Source of the DNA: Dryas octopetala
Lineage: Eukaryota > Streptophyta > Magnoliopsida > Rosales > Rosaceae
NCBI GenBank assembly: GCA_963921425.1
Contig: OY992840.1
Location: 5,954,501 to 6,018,500 of the forward strand
DNA: 64,000 bases
Direction: 5' to 3'
Shown here: piece after piece, positions 50,760 to 62,064 of the stretch
Layout of the letters: each line of letters opens with the position of its first letter
Numbering within the stretch: the first letter of the stretch is position 1
Translations under genes and position numbers: made by a program
The notes under the pieces: model-generated
What the model was told of the DNA's origin: nothing
The model's database searches: none
What the model saw: the letters and a program-made list of their open reading frames with translations, nothing else

Positions 50760-51720
50760 GAAAATTTTAACACCAAACTAAAAAAATTTCGTCCTAATTT
50801 CGATAATTTCTCCGAAAATTTCAAAAGTTTTCCGAAATTCACAAAATTTCGGCGAAATTTTAGGCTCGAGGAGGCGGAGACCAAAGGGAGAGAGAGGAGG
50901 AAGAGACGAGCTGGCCTCGTCGCCAGCCATTGCCAGAGGCAGGAAATCGAAGAAAGATCAGAGGGTGATTGGAGAGGGAGGAGAGAGAAGAGATCGGGGA
51001 GGGAGATGAGGAAGAGAGGGAGACCGGGGAAGGAGGAAAATAAGGAGAAAAGAGGAAGAGAATGAAGAATGAGAAAAAGGGAGGAAAGAGAAGGTGTCTG
51101 GTGTTTGGGTAGTGGGAAAGATGAAATGAAAAGGAAAATAAAGTCACGGGAAGAAAGAAAGGAAGGAAGGAAAGAAAAGAAAAAAAAAAAAGAGTTTAGG
51201 ATTGGTTGGGGTTTGAGGTCTTTGTGCAATTGGAAAGAAAAAAAAAAGTTTGAGATTTCGTTTAGTTGTTTTTAAATCCTAAACCCTAATACATTTATAT
51301 ATAAAAATAATTAAAAATACCTTAAAGGGCCTAAACCTTAATATCTTATACCATATCCTAAAGAATATAGAGTATACATTATAGAGTATATAAGATTTAG
51401 TATATAGATTATAGAGTATATAAGATTTAGTGTATAAATTATAGAGTATAAAGAATATATTAATTTCATTTATTCATTATACTAATTTTATTTAATAATA
51501 TTTACCTTCAGCGCGCATTATATTCATGTTATATCATATGAAACTTACTATATAATTTGGTTTATTCAATGTTTTTTATCAATGTAGTAGATAATATGTT
51601 AAATAAACATATGGTAAAGTTTCATTCAAAAATTTCGTATTTTGATAGCAATTTCCGTCGTTTCTGTCGAAATTTCGATCGAAATTTCCTCAAAATCCGA
51701 AATTTAATATTTTTGTAATT
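50760..51720 (-). mobile_element. Relative of the 19.4-21.5 kb element (inverted)
   Basis: The segment 51505-51715 is an inverted copy of 19990-20232 (shared GCGCGCATTATATTCAT, CATATGGTAAAGTTTCATTC, GATAGCAATTTCCGTCG). The pyrimidine-rich segment and AATTTCG-rich part (50760-51190) correspond to 20870-21425. TIR ends and 9-bp duplications were not seen here, so this copy looks partial. Long low-complexity ORFs (50750-51229) are not genes. Confidence 0.6.
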
Positions 51721-52150
51721 AACCATTAATCTAATGTCCAAAAGTTTTAACACACTGACTGTTGCCTTTGCTTGAGATCAGCATCATGGCATCTTTCAAG
51801 CTTAAGGGCTTTATTGTCTTTTCCTGTAAATTTTTCAACCAAGAAGCAATAAGTGTGTCTAACCTCTTTTGAATAAATGACGGGAGTATTTATAGGGATC
51901 ATCTATGAGAACTTTTTGCTAGACAGGTGGACCTGCCTAAGGAGGTTGCGTGGAGGGTGACCCGAGTGTTAGATGGGGCGGGTTGGCCTGATTGTCTCTG
52001 GGTCGGCGACCATTGGTCAATAGCATAAGGATAGATTGTGGTTACCTTTCCTTTATGGTTCAGAGCCGACCAATCGACCGATCAGTGTAATCGGCCTGGT
52101 CGGCACTCTATTTAGGTAGTTCTGCTCAGCAATCCGATATGTATCAACAA
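51721..52150 (-). mobile_element. LTR-like remnant
   Basis: On the minus strand a TATA-like TATAAATACTCCCG (near 51893) is followed by a leader-like stretch and preceded by GC-richer sequence (GGTCGGCTC). This is the layout of an LTR promoter. Ends not found; broken or partial. Confidence 0.35.
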
Positions 52151-52254
52151 TTCCAAACCTGAAGTTTTGGATATATTGAAATATATGAACCTAAAGTTTC
52201 ATAATTATTATGCTTATTGATTTGTACAATGGATCCTAATATACCCTTTATGCT

Positions 52255-52470
52255 ATGTAGTGTCCTAAGATTGTCAAATATGACAAAGCAAACTCGATAT
52301 CACGGGAAAGAACAATATTTCATGGGTTCTCAATGCCGAGATGCATTCAGACATTGAGAATCTCGGACATACTATTAAGGAGGGCAATACCGCATCCCAA
52401 CATGATCGCACAAAAGCCATGATTTTTTCTCCAGCATCATATCCATGATGTTCACTTGATGGAGTAATAG
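52255..52470 (+). pseudogene. Copia gag-like relic
   Basis: Short peptides resemble the start of plant copia gag (UBN2-type) proteins, around a region for aspartate/histidine-rich helices followed by a KAMIF-like motif. Broken, with several interruptions; nothing else of the element was identified nearby. Confidence 0.4.
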
Positions 52471-53907
52471 GGTTTCTGATAATTTTATAAATGATGCTCA
52501 AGAACTGATAGATTCCTTAATATATTGCATAATAATCAAATTGAAGCCTATTAGACATGATTTTCAGTCTCTAGAGAACGAACTCATGATTTTAATCTCG
52601 TATTCCAAAGCTTTTTGAGGAAAATCACAAACTTGCTCTCCCAATCAACCATGGATTTAAATTTAATTTTGGTTATTGTGGCAGTCTTCTCTTGCTGAAT
52701 CCTGAACCTGTGCTGGCTCGTTGGACAGAAAGCTCACACACTCTTTAATGATTCATATGAGCACTTCTTGTGCTTTGCTGGACCACTGTCGATCCAAAAG
52801 CAAATTGCTAGCTTTAGTTGGAGAATGCAATTTTTTCGGAAAGTTTAACCTCTGTTTGATGAAACAAATATTTGGCTTTGAGCACATGTTCTGAGCATTC
52901 TTGGGGTCTTGGTCAGACTATCTAAAGGATCCTTTTGGTTTGCCTATCATTTTCTACCTTGCTTCTTCCACCCACTCTCTCATCTCCTTTCTCCCTCTCT
53001 CAATTTTTTGAGAAACCATCCATGATTTATGGAAACCGAAGCTGTATATAAATTTACAATCGAAGTCTCAACAAATACAATGTGGTGGGCATAAAATCAT
53101 ACTCATAAGTTTGAAATAAAGAATCTTCTGCTATTTTGCTTGTTCTGGCAGTTCTATCATCGTCAATGGACATGTAATGTGGATATATAATGACAATGTC
53201 TCTACTTGTTTCTTACTCATCATCTATGTATTTAAAATTAAACCTCTCCTTCCATTAATATAATGCAAAGCAAGATTGCGAAAGCACTGGAAGGCATGAG
53301 ATTGGGGCATGCATTGGAGAAGGCATGAGATTGAGGCAAGGCAAACCATATTTTGGGGGAAAAAAATTAATTATACTGATATGTAATATTTAAGACCATT
53401 AGATCATTTGAAAGGTGAGGATCTCTCAAAATGCACATATCCTAAAGGGAGAGAATCTGAATTCCATTGCAACAAATAAATGGAGCTAAACGGGGAGACC
53501 ATCATTTAAGGCCCTTAACTTGTTTTAAAAAGAAACGAATGAAAAGCAGCTCCAGAGTACAGATAATGCATTTTAAATATGTTCTGATGTTTTAAATACT
53601 ATTTTTCCAAGAAGAAAAAAACAAAAAAACTCTATGAAGTCATGGCTTTCATTCGTTCACAGGATATACTAGCTTATATAAATCAGATTTTGTAAACAAA
53701 ATAAACTCTAAGAGAATGCACAAGTTTTGGATTTTACAACTCCAGAAAAACCACATATCTTAATGTCAATGGGCACTAAATCACAAGCATCCTTTTGATT
53801 ACAAACAGAAAAAGATGCTGAATTAGAAACTGTTCAGACACACAAATACTACACAAAGTAATGCTCCAATTCATCTACAAAGAAATCAAAAAGGGAAAAT
53901 AGTTGCA
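52471..53907. other. Intergenic and probable DPM2 3' UTR
   Basis: No gene recognised. A short tandem unit GGCATGAGATTG occurs near 53294 and 53325. The right part next to 53908 is expected to be the 3' UTR of DPM2. Confidence 0.4.
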
Positions 53908-54237
53908 TCAGGCTTTCTTCTTTTTTGATTTAAGCATCACATATCCAATGAATATGCATAAAAAGCAGAGAAGAACCATGCCAGCAAACACAGGTATTAA
54001 TATGGCATATTCTTGTGGTAGGAAATACCGGTGGATGAAGTGATCATTGTTCACAAAAGGCTGGAACACAAAGAGAGTAAATAAATATCAACAGCAAGTT
54101 AATAAAGTGTGAGAGGCATCTGAGGAGAAAGAAGGGAGGTAACTGACCAGGATAATGACCCAAAATGTGTAATAAGTGAATATAGATAAACTGATATAGG
54201 ATAACAGAAATCCAATGGCCTTGTCTGCCAATTCCAT
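53908..54237 (-). CDS. DPM2: Dolichol-phosphate mannose synthase subunit 2 (DPM2)
   Basis: Small ER membrane protein that stabilises the catalytic subunit DPM1 in dolichol-phosphate-mannose synthase, which supplies mannose for N-glycans and GPI anchors. Two coding exons, 54237-54148 and 54060-53908, encode 80 residues. Transmembrane segments lie at about 8-30 (GFLLSYISLSIFTYYTFWVI) and 49-71 (AILIPVFAGMVLLCFLCIFI). HFIHRYFLPQEYAILIP and YVMLKSKKKKA match human DPM2 (IHKYFLPRAYAVAIP, YVMLKTK), and family length is about 80-84. A leader exon ends at 55169 (CTCGG|gtaag) and is joined to 54261, leaving 24 nt before the ATG. Missed by plain ORF length; found by splicing. Intact. Confidence 0.93.
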
Positions 54238-55310
54238 TGTGATGTTCGTGGCTTCTGCTACCTGCAATTACAATAAGATGATGATCAACATCTTCTTATG
54301 ATAGTAGCAAACACTTAAAAGTGCAATAACATAAATCAAATACACGGGGCAACTAACTTCAAATTGTATCTAAGTCCAATGGAGTACTGTTTATACTTTC
54401 ACCAAAAACAGCAGCTTTCAAATTAACAATACTGGATTTGAATATAGTTCTAAATTTCTAATTCTAAGCAAACAAAGAATAGCATGACAAACATGAAAGG
54501 AAGGCTCCATAAAACGGATTTTTCTCAAATAAATAAAAACAAAAACAAAAACAAAAGGTAGGTCAGTGAATAAATTAGAACAGCATCTGAACAAAACCAC
54601 TCAGGCTCAATGAAATCTTGGCCTACAGGTGAACTGTCACCCAACATGAATATCAAACACCCTTTAGTCTTTGGGAAATGTTCAGGCATCTGGTTCAATG
54701 ATCCAATCTCTTGTACCACAGTATTGACCAACAACATCATAAAAAACAATATACCCAAATTGAAAATTCAATGGTGCTTTGAGATATACATACATATATA
54801 CATACAAGCAATACATATGTATACGTACATAATCTAAAGAAAGTTTACACTCAGTATTAAAATGATAGTTGAACACCCTTTTATGACCGTTGATTGGGTT
54901 CGAATCAACGGGCGATGACTGACCATCATAATTCTTAATTCCCCTGCTTCAAAAACCATTTATCCTCCTCAGTCAGACTCATAGAAAATCAAACCCCAAA
55001 GCAATGTTTGCTTTCATGGATTTGGCATTAGAATTTGAAATTGAACCTCCCAATGCGAAATCAAAATCAAATGAAACCCAATAACACATTTGCCTGAGAC
55101 GTACCATGCATTTTGAATTTCAAGGCTTAAATTCAGTTTCGCTAATCGTCACAACCAAATCTACTTACCCGAGACAAAGTCCTTCTATAAACTCGCCCAC
55201 GATCGCAATTACTCCAATTCCGATTTTGATACTCTCTCTCTGCAAGCCCTAAATTGAAAATTATGGATGAAGAAGATGAAGACGCTTTAGAGTTTAGACT
55301 TTAGACTCTG
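54238..55310 (-). promoter_or_regulatory. 5' leader exon, leader intron and promoter side of DPM2
   Basis: Leader exon about 55310-55169 (includes GCAGAGAGAGAGTATC on the minus strand), intron 55168-54262, and a 24-nt leader piece 54261-54238. Sites are gt/ag; the transcription start is estimated. Confidence 0.5.
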
Positions 55311-55764
55311 CAAGCCTCCAAATAACATTTTTAGCCTTTTTCTTTCTTTTCTTTTTTTTACTTTGTTTTTTTTCTTGACTACCCTTATTCCTAAAAGCCC
55401 ATTAGTGAACATTCCATTTGAAAAGCCCAAAACATTATTCCTAAGTTTATGGTAGAGATCAACCCAAGAAGTTCTCCCTTTCACTTCAACTATGATTCTT
55501 TTTTGGCTTTGTTATACTTTACTCGGACAATCTCAATTTACTACTTGAGAAAAAAAAAAAAAAAAGGATTAATACGTGTAGCACATTAATAATTTGAATA
55601 TGTTTGATCTGACTCAACATCCCATACATGCCCCCTCGGTTGCTGCTTTGGTTCTTGAGGACTTGATTGGTTTTGCTAAGTCCATTGTTTACTTTGTTTC
55701 GGGCTTTTTAAGCCCGCCAATTGACCAAAAAAAAAAAATGTATATGTATTTTATGAAAGTGACC
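55311..55764. other. Intergenic, DPM2 upstream side, no gene seen
   Basis: T- and A-rich runs, domain-free short ORFs. Confidence 0.4.
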
Positions 55765-56190
55765 ATATATTTTAGGAAAATTTAGAGTTTAGTCCATTTT
55801 ATGAGTATTTCTTAGACTAAGACCGGTAGTAATTTAGGTTTTTTAATTAAGTCCTTTTATTTTTCTTCTTTGACGGCTTTATGTTAGGTTTTAACTCCAA
55901 GATTTTGGACAAAAGCCCAAAATCTTGGAGTTAAAACTTAACATGCAGCTTCTACAAAGCCAACTCTACACCCTAGGAGGGGAAATACCCTTTAAATAGA
56001 GGGAAATACCCTTCAAATCGGGGAATGACTTTATTATGAATTAAAAAGATTTTCTTATAAATTAAAAGAACTTTATATATGAATTAAAATGATTTTTTTA
56101 TAAATTATTATGAATTAAAAGAATTTCTTATAAATTTTAAAACACCCCCGGTCTCCATCTAAAAACTATTTTTATAAAGGACTTAAGTTT
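55765..56190 (+). mobile_element. Repeat family R, copy C
   Basis: Most complete copy of the family seen at 36390 (inverted) and 39050. Centre: GTTAGGTTTTAACTCCAAG and an inverted partner CTTGGAGTTAAAACTTAAC around GGACAAAAGCCC. Right end: GGTCTCCATCTAAAAACTAT. No ORF. Confidence 0.6.
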
Positions 56191-57209
56191 AATTATCTCT
56201 ATATTTTATATGGGCTTGAAATACTTAATGTGAAAATTTTTAATTACAACATAATTCGTATTATTCGAGTTAGACTAATTGAACCTAGGGTTCAATTAGC
56301 CGGTTGGCTCAATGAGTTTTTCTACTTATCTTTAGGAATATAATAGATATTAATATTATAATGTGCCCCTTTTTTTATGAGTTGCCCTTCCAAGGTGAAA
56401 TTGTTTGAAAAAGAAAAAATATTTGTTTAATAAATGATATTAAATCCCATGGCAAATCTGATGTTGTAGGGGCAATTGAGACTTGGGGATTCAACCATCT
56501 CCATTGCAAAGCCAGAGTGTCATGTATTACCTAACAGGTTGCTATGAATTATTCATAATAAGTAATGCTAGGAATCCCAAATTTGAATCCTAATATGTGG
56601 CATATATCACATTATTTATTTTAAATTATTTAAAAATAATAAACCCTAAAAATAAGGTGGGTGACCCTATGTAGTAGCGAGAAATTGCTATGTCAATTGG
56701 GATCCAAATCCAAAACAGAAATTTAGGATTCCTAACAATATTGTTGGTTATATAGAGAAACTAGTGAATCATACTATTTAAGTATTTAGGGAAGCTAATT
56801 TTGCAGCTGAAACATTGCCTCCCGATTATATTTTCTGCATGTGGCTTCAAGATTTTTGCCAAATGGTGTTTTGGTTTATCCTTTGACGGGAAGGTCTGGG
56901 TTGTTTGTTAGTTTGTTCCTTTCCTCCAGCAAAAAAAAAAAAAAAACTCCACTTCTTGAGCTAAACTGAAATCCCCGCAAAATATTTGAAGTGGCTAAAA
57001 ATAGCTCTCCATTTCAATCACCAGCCTGCTGCTTCATTTCATCACAATCTATCAATTGTTGACTAATTACAAATTGATTGAATAGGTGGAAGGAACTAGA
57101 GAAACAATCTAATAGGTGGTTAGGTGTATACATCCTATGTGTTTATCTCTCTCATCACGTGCTATGTCACTTTATGAAAGAGATAGAGACAATGGCTATA
57201 TACTCTGTA
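56191..57209. other. Intergenic, no gene seen
   Basis: No ORF, RNA gene or clear transposon ends. Confidence 0.4.
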
Positions 57210-57333
57210 ACGAAAGTTTTACTCAACTAATCTAATAGAATTGAAACTCCAATTCTCTCCACACTTCACTCACGAAAGTTTTACTCAACTAATCTAATAG
57301 AATTGAAACTCCAATTCTCTCCACACTTCACTC
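57210..57333. repeat. Exact 62-bp tandem duplication
   Basis: The unit beginning ACGAAAGTTTTACTC and ending CACACTTCACTC is present twice without any difference (57210-57271, 57272-57333), so the duplication is recent. Confidence 0.95.
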
Positions 57334-57423
57334 ACTGTAAAATATACCAATATCTCATGTCTACCATGTCTGCCCACAATGGCATACAGTATGCCACCAT
57401 GTTTCCCATCAACTTTCACGTAT

Positions 57424-57523
57424 TTCAGCACACAAGAACATGTGAACTTTGCGAAGAAGTATAGTTCACATGTTCTTGTGCGCTGAAGAAGATTGGTAAA
57501 AAAAAAAGAACTTTGCGAAGAAG
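57424..57523. mobile_element. Insertion with poly(A) end, 16-bp target duplication and inverted copy of its flank
   Basis: GAACTTTGCGAAGAAG occurs at 57444-57459 and 57508-57523. The 48 nt between end in an A run and include AGTTCACATGTTCTTGTG (57463-57480), the complement of the sequence just upstream (57431-57448). Together they form a hairpin with 25-bp arms (57424-57448, 57463-57487), one mismatch, and a 14-nt loop. Confidence 0.75.
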
Positions 57524-57862
57524 CTCCAAATTTAAAACTAGCTAACTATGGTGAGAATTAATAACAGAGCAACAATCAGATTTCAACATCTCCTTTTATT
57601 TAATTACAAAATCATCTGATAACACAAGCAACTACAACTTCCCAAAAAGAAACAAAATTAGCAAAAATACAAAAAGAAGAATTTTATAGTTTCTCCAAAA
57701 AGGAAAAAGAAAAACTTCTCTGGAAGCAGATTTTAAAAAACAGCAGTCAACTTCAGAGGAACTGTAGCATCGAAAGAACACCCTCAAAACCTATCTGCTC
57801 CTTGATTTAATACCAAGATTATTTGGCTCCTAAAAGAAACACAAAGTGAATATATATCTCTA

Positions 57863-59472
57863 TCATTTTTGCAGCATCCACTGCATTATATCCTTTCGTA
57901 TAACTCCCCCAACCCCACCTGTACTGTAGTTCATTCTTAATGCTTCAGGTCTGGCCATGCATAAGTGCCTATAGTGGGTCATAGTCCCGGACGGCTTTCG
58001 TGATTGCATCATCATTGAAATTGAAGGAAAGGGTTTAGGCAACACATTTTTCATTGATGAAAACAGATGCCTATCAGATTCCTGATTTCTGGACATCTGG
58101 GAGCTTCCAGGAGTTTTCGGGTGGGAGGAGTTTACTTGCTTCGTCATGCTCATGCTCGAGCTAGCACTGGTGGGGGGGTTTCCTGAGCAACCCCGAATCT
58201 GAGCTGATGGCTTCATCCGATCAAGACAACGCAGGATCCAGTTACCAAGATTTCGACCAACTTCTATGTCTCTTTGCTGTATGTTCTTGTGAACCTTGAC
58301 TGCTACATCAAACACAGCACGTGTTCGCCTTTTATAGAAAAGAAAACACGACAGCTACAAAAGTTACAAACTAGTAACAAAAATGATTAAAAGTCATTGT
58401 TTGATGAAAAACTACTATAGCAGTATTATAGCAAGCAAGAATAATTGAATGGTAGCAACGAAGAAACTTCAGCGGCCACAGTCCCCAAATCCTACAAATG
58501 ACTAAACACCTCTAATGGGTTCGATTCTTCAAATGCTAAATATCTTCTGATGAGCAGTCAATTTGTGCGAAATATTCAAATAACACTGTCCAGAACAATC
58601 AAACGCTTATGCGAATTCAGGAAGGCCATATTACATGAAGGCTTTAAAGAGGTTGGCAACAACAAATTGAGGTGTTTGGTGCAATGCAAGTTTTGTGGAT
58701 GCCACTCATTTCCCATCATTTGGTTCATAAATAAGCTAGGTGAAAGATAAGAAGTGCACTAGTACTTACCCAACAGCAATGAACAAATTTTAATACTGAA
58801 AAAAGATGGAGAAATCACAGCCTATCACAGCTAATTCCATGAGAGAAAGTCAACCAAGTTAAAGAAAATAAGATCTGGGTAACTTTCAGTAAATTGTATA
58901 CATAAATAAAAGAATTCCTAAGCTAATGTTAAACAATAAAAAACACAGACACAGACACATTTGGATGAGAGTATGAGACTAATACAAAATGTATTCTTTT
59001 TGGTTACATTGGAAAGGAATGGAACCCTTAATCTATGATAATCCTAACCCATTTCCCCACCCTCCCTCACCAATTGAGCTAACACAAGGGATTATACAAC
59101 ATTTTTATTACTATAAAAAATAAATAAAAAACTTTTATCAGGTTTATTTAAAAAGAAAAAATAAATGCAAAATACAAGAATCTAAGAGAATAAGAAGTTT
59201 TAATTTTTGGGTACATGAAGAATATAGAGTAAAGGAAATGCAATTTTGTTCGTACAAGCCAACAATCTCTTGAAACCTCACCTATTTATAAACAGAAATT
59301 GTGAGTTTGAAAGAGAAATGAAAAACAGAAAAAGAAAATACCTGTGAGCAAATTGACGGATCTTGGGGCGCTTGGGGCTTATGAGGCGTCGCTGAAGCTT
59401 GAGTGCGAGTCTATACGTTCGCCTCAGCCCCAAGAAATAGGCTGTTCCCAATGTGATCTCCCACAGCACCAT
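57863..59472 (-). CDS. Conserved plant protein of unknown function
   Basis: Two exons, 59472-59342 and 58328-57863 (GT/AG, phase fits), encode 198 residues. I do not recognise a named family. The N-terminus (MVLWEITLGTAYFLGLRRTY) is hydrophobic then strongly basic (RLALKLQRRLISPKRPKIRQ), so it may be membrane-associated or an organelle-directed helix. A helical middle (RAVFDVAVKVHKNIQQRDIE, then GNWILRCLDRMKPSAQIRG) follows. Residues about 95-160 are Ser/Pro/Met-rich and probably disordered, and the tail is IRKDIMQWMLQK. The start ATG is the first in frame; an in-frame GTG lies two codons upstream. The 1-kb intron holds a SINE-like piece. No function proposed. Confidence 0.75.
59000..59115 (-). 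repeat. SINE-like fragment in an intron
   Basis: Minus strand reads TTAGCTCAATTGGTGAGGGA, then GGGTTAGGATTATCATAGAT, similar to the head of the SINE-like units at 8160-8260 and 8355-8430. The downstream side is A-rich. Confidence 0.5.
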
Positions 59473-59875
59473 TCTCACTTGCTTTCTTTGTTGCTGTTTC
59501 TGCGTAGCTTGTGAGTTGTGTTTGTGTTTTGGTCTCTGAGAAATTAAATCAAATCAAATTGTTTATTATTAGGTTTTCGTTTCGCGCAAGCTTCCCACTG
59601 GCCGCCAGAAATTTCGATCCTCGTCAATGCTATTTTTGCAGTTTCCCTCTGCCTCTGCTCTCTTTGCGTCACCGATCACACCATTACAATTTACAGCGTC
59701 ATTGCGGACGTTGGATTTTCGTTCAAGTCTTGAAGGTTGATCTCAACCGTTCGTTGGTCTTAATGAAATCAGTTGGGCTCCGATCTTTCTAGATAAGGCC
59801 TAACTGGGTGCAGTTCCAAGTCTGGATTGAAATTTCAGGCCCAATTGCTTATGCTTGGAGATAATATTTTTTCTA

Positions 59876-60303
59876 GGCTTAATAGCCATTTTGCCCCCTA
59901 CTATAACTCGTGTGTGAAATTAACCCTTAAATTAACATTTTAGTTAATTAAGCCATCAAGCTTTCAAAAAGAAGGTAATGTGGACCAATTTTTTAAGATT
60001 TCATCCAAATTTCTATCCAAAAGATCGTGTGAGGGCATAATCTACAATTTAGGCCTAGAGCCTTACATACCAAGACTAGGTCGAATTGGCATGAGCTCAC
60101 AAGGCCTATGTAAGGCTTTGGGTGTGAAGTGTCCATTTTTCCCTCACTTGAACGATGCATCACATTTTTTGGACTAAAATCCTAAGAAATTGGCCCACAT
60201 TAATCTATTTTTGAAAGTTTGATAGTTTAACTAACCAAATTTTTAATTTGAGTAGCAGTTTAACACACGAGTCATAATTGAGGGCCAAAATGGCTATTAA
60301 GCC
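59876..60303. mobile_element. Mutator-type MITE upstream of the unknown gene
   Basis: 428-bp element with terminal inverted repeats of about 120 bp (left GGCTTAATAGCCATTTTGCC, right complement GGCTTAATAGCCATTTTGGC). Target duplication TTTTTTCTA / TATTTTCTA is at 59867-59875 and 60304-60312, with one difference. No ORF of interest. It starts about 400 bp upstream of the gene start at 59472. Confidence 0.75.
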
Positions 60304-61320
60304 TATTTTCTAATGTTTTTTCGTGCTTTTCAATTTCACATTAAAACATTGGATGAAAGTATTTATCAAGTGGTAATATGTAGACCTGGCAAAAGTGTGC
60401 ACGACCTTCAAACAATAAGGATATATTGAAGACACCCACTTTCAAAATCTCATTCTAATTTCTCTAAATATCAAATATATGTGTAATTAGTAGGCCAAAT
60501 ATATAAATTAATGCATAACACAATGAAATTACATGAATATTTGCAGACATAAAACCTATAGATAGAGGACGCAGAGAGTAAGTGAGGGAGAGTGAGAGGG
60601 AGGAAGCAAAGAACCTGAAATTGTAAAGAGAAGGAAGCAAAGAATTGGCGACGGAGGAATCAGCGGTGAAGGGGTGCACCAGCGGCAGAGGAGAGTGGAG
60701 GAAACAACAATGACCAAAAGTGTAGGGGCCTTCGATCTCTGCGGGTAAGGGGTGGGGTATGTGTGTTTGTTTGGGTGGGGTAGGTGTGTTTGTTTGGGTG
60801 GGGTAAGATTGATTGGTGAATTTATAGAGTAAAAATGATGCTTTTTATGAAATTAGGGATATATGTGTCATATTAGGGTGATTAACTCAGCAAAAATTAA
60901 AAAATTTAAATTTGTAGGTGATGAACAAAATAAGAATGATCAACTCAATAATTTAGAGTGGTCGGAATAACCGCTATCAAACAAAAATGCCGTCTATCCT
61001 TTTTTTTTTTTTTGAAATTCAGAAGAATAAGCTAATTCTGGCCCAGGTCACTCCAATCTTAGCCCATAAGTAGTACTAGTAAATCCATCCCAGCCCACCC
61101 AGCCACTTACATTACACCCATACACTACACAGTCGCACTTCGTTTTTATTTTTCAAAAAAAGAAAAAAGAAATAAATTAAAAAACAAAAATAGAAATTAA
61201 AAATCAAAAATAGAAACAAAAAGAAAAAGTAGCTCCTATTTAAAATCCCAAAATACAGTCATAACCCACAGATCACAGGTAACAGCTCACAGCTCACTGG
61301 TTTTTCTTTTTTTTCTCTCT
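60304..61320. other. Intergenic, no gene seen
   Basis: GA-rich stretch 60555-60720 and a 22-bp tandem unit (TGTGTTTGTTTGGGTGGGGT) at about 60759-60806; it may be another non-autonomous element. The right end is the promoter side of the next gene (TATTTAAAATCCC near 61236 is TATA-like). Confidence 0.4.
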
Positions 61321-61344
61321 CTCTCTCTCTCTCTATCTGTGACC

Positions 61345-61655
61345 ATGCAAAGACAGTCACTGGGCTCACCGGTGTCGAAGCTCCAGGCCCATGGTGGCGG
61401 AGCCAAGGACGACACTCTGATCGTGGACGACGGCCCCCCAAAGCGCAGCAAGGACCTTTTCGTCTTTTCAGCTGCCTCCACCTCCTCTTCAATCTCTGAC
61501 AACGACCACGACCACAAAGCAACAAAGCCTCACCGCTTGTCATCACCGCCCCCCCTAGCACCAGACAGAGTCGTCCACGTCATCCCCCTCCTCACCTTCC
61601 TCTGCTTCCTCATCCTCTTCCTCTTCTCCCACACCCCCTCCCAATCAGGTACTAA

Positions 61656-61700
<45 letters not shown>

Positions 61701-62064
61701 CTCTCAATCAACTGCTCTTCTTCTTTTGATCCTGACCGTCGATTTTTCTCTGTTTCAGATTTGGCTCAGTTCAATGGATTCATCAGCACCCACCCAGCCA
61801 AGCATATAAGTACAATGCAGATAATCAATCATTTTAATTTTCGTTTCCTTTATTTTTATTTTTTTCTATTTCAGCTTTAAAATTTGTTTTCTGCTTTTTT
61901 TTTTGGTAGACTCCGCCGACGACGAAATCGGCGACATCAGGCGATTTATTGACATGCGGAAGAGCGATGTTTTGGCGATCCGCAGCCTGAGGGACTTGCA
62001 AGAGCAAGAGAGCCGAAAACTCGGCCCAAGATCTCGCTCCCACCGAAAAATCGCCGATTTCTAA
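61345..62064 (+). CDS. Unknown single-pass membrane protein
   Basis: Three exons, 61345-61648, 61759-61809 and 61910-62064 (GT/AG, phases fit), encode 169 residues. One transmembrane segment lies at about 77-95 (VVHVIPLLTFLCFLILFLFS). The N-terminal side is polar (KDDTLIVDDGPPKRSKDLFV, then a Ser-rich and a DNDHDH stretch). The C-terminal side is charged (DEIGDIRRFIDMRKSDVLAI, QEQESRKLGPRSRSHRKIAD). Lack of a signal peptide and basic residues on both sides leave the orientation open. The ATG follows a CT-rich leader; an in-frame GTG lies two codons upstream. I do not recognise a named family. The tail resembles a coiled coil. Confidence 0.75.
61660..61696. repeat. CT microsatellite inside intron 1 of the membrane-protein gene
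   Basis: About 17 CT units directly after the donor region; length is likely variable between individuals. Confidence 0.9.

Noticed and set aside
50750-51275. 159-codon minus-strand ORF and others
   Set aside because: Ser/Leu/Phe-rich translation of a purine tract in a transposon relative.
52274-52501. A host gene on the minus strand (75 codons)
   Set aside because: The plus strand better fits a retroelement gag relic, and the minus-strand peptide has no family resemblance.
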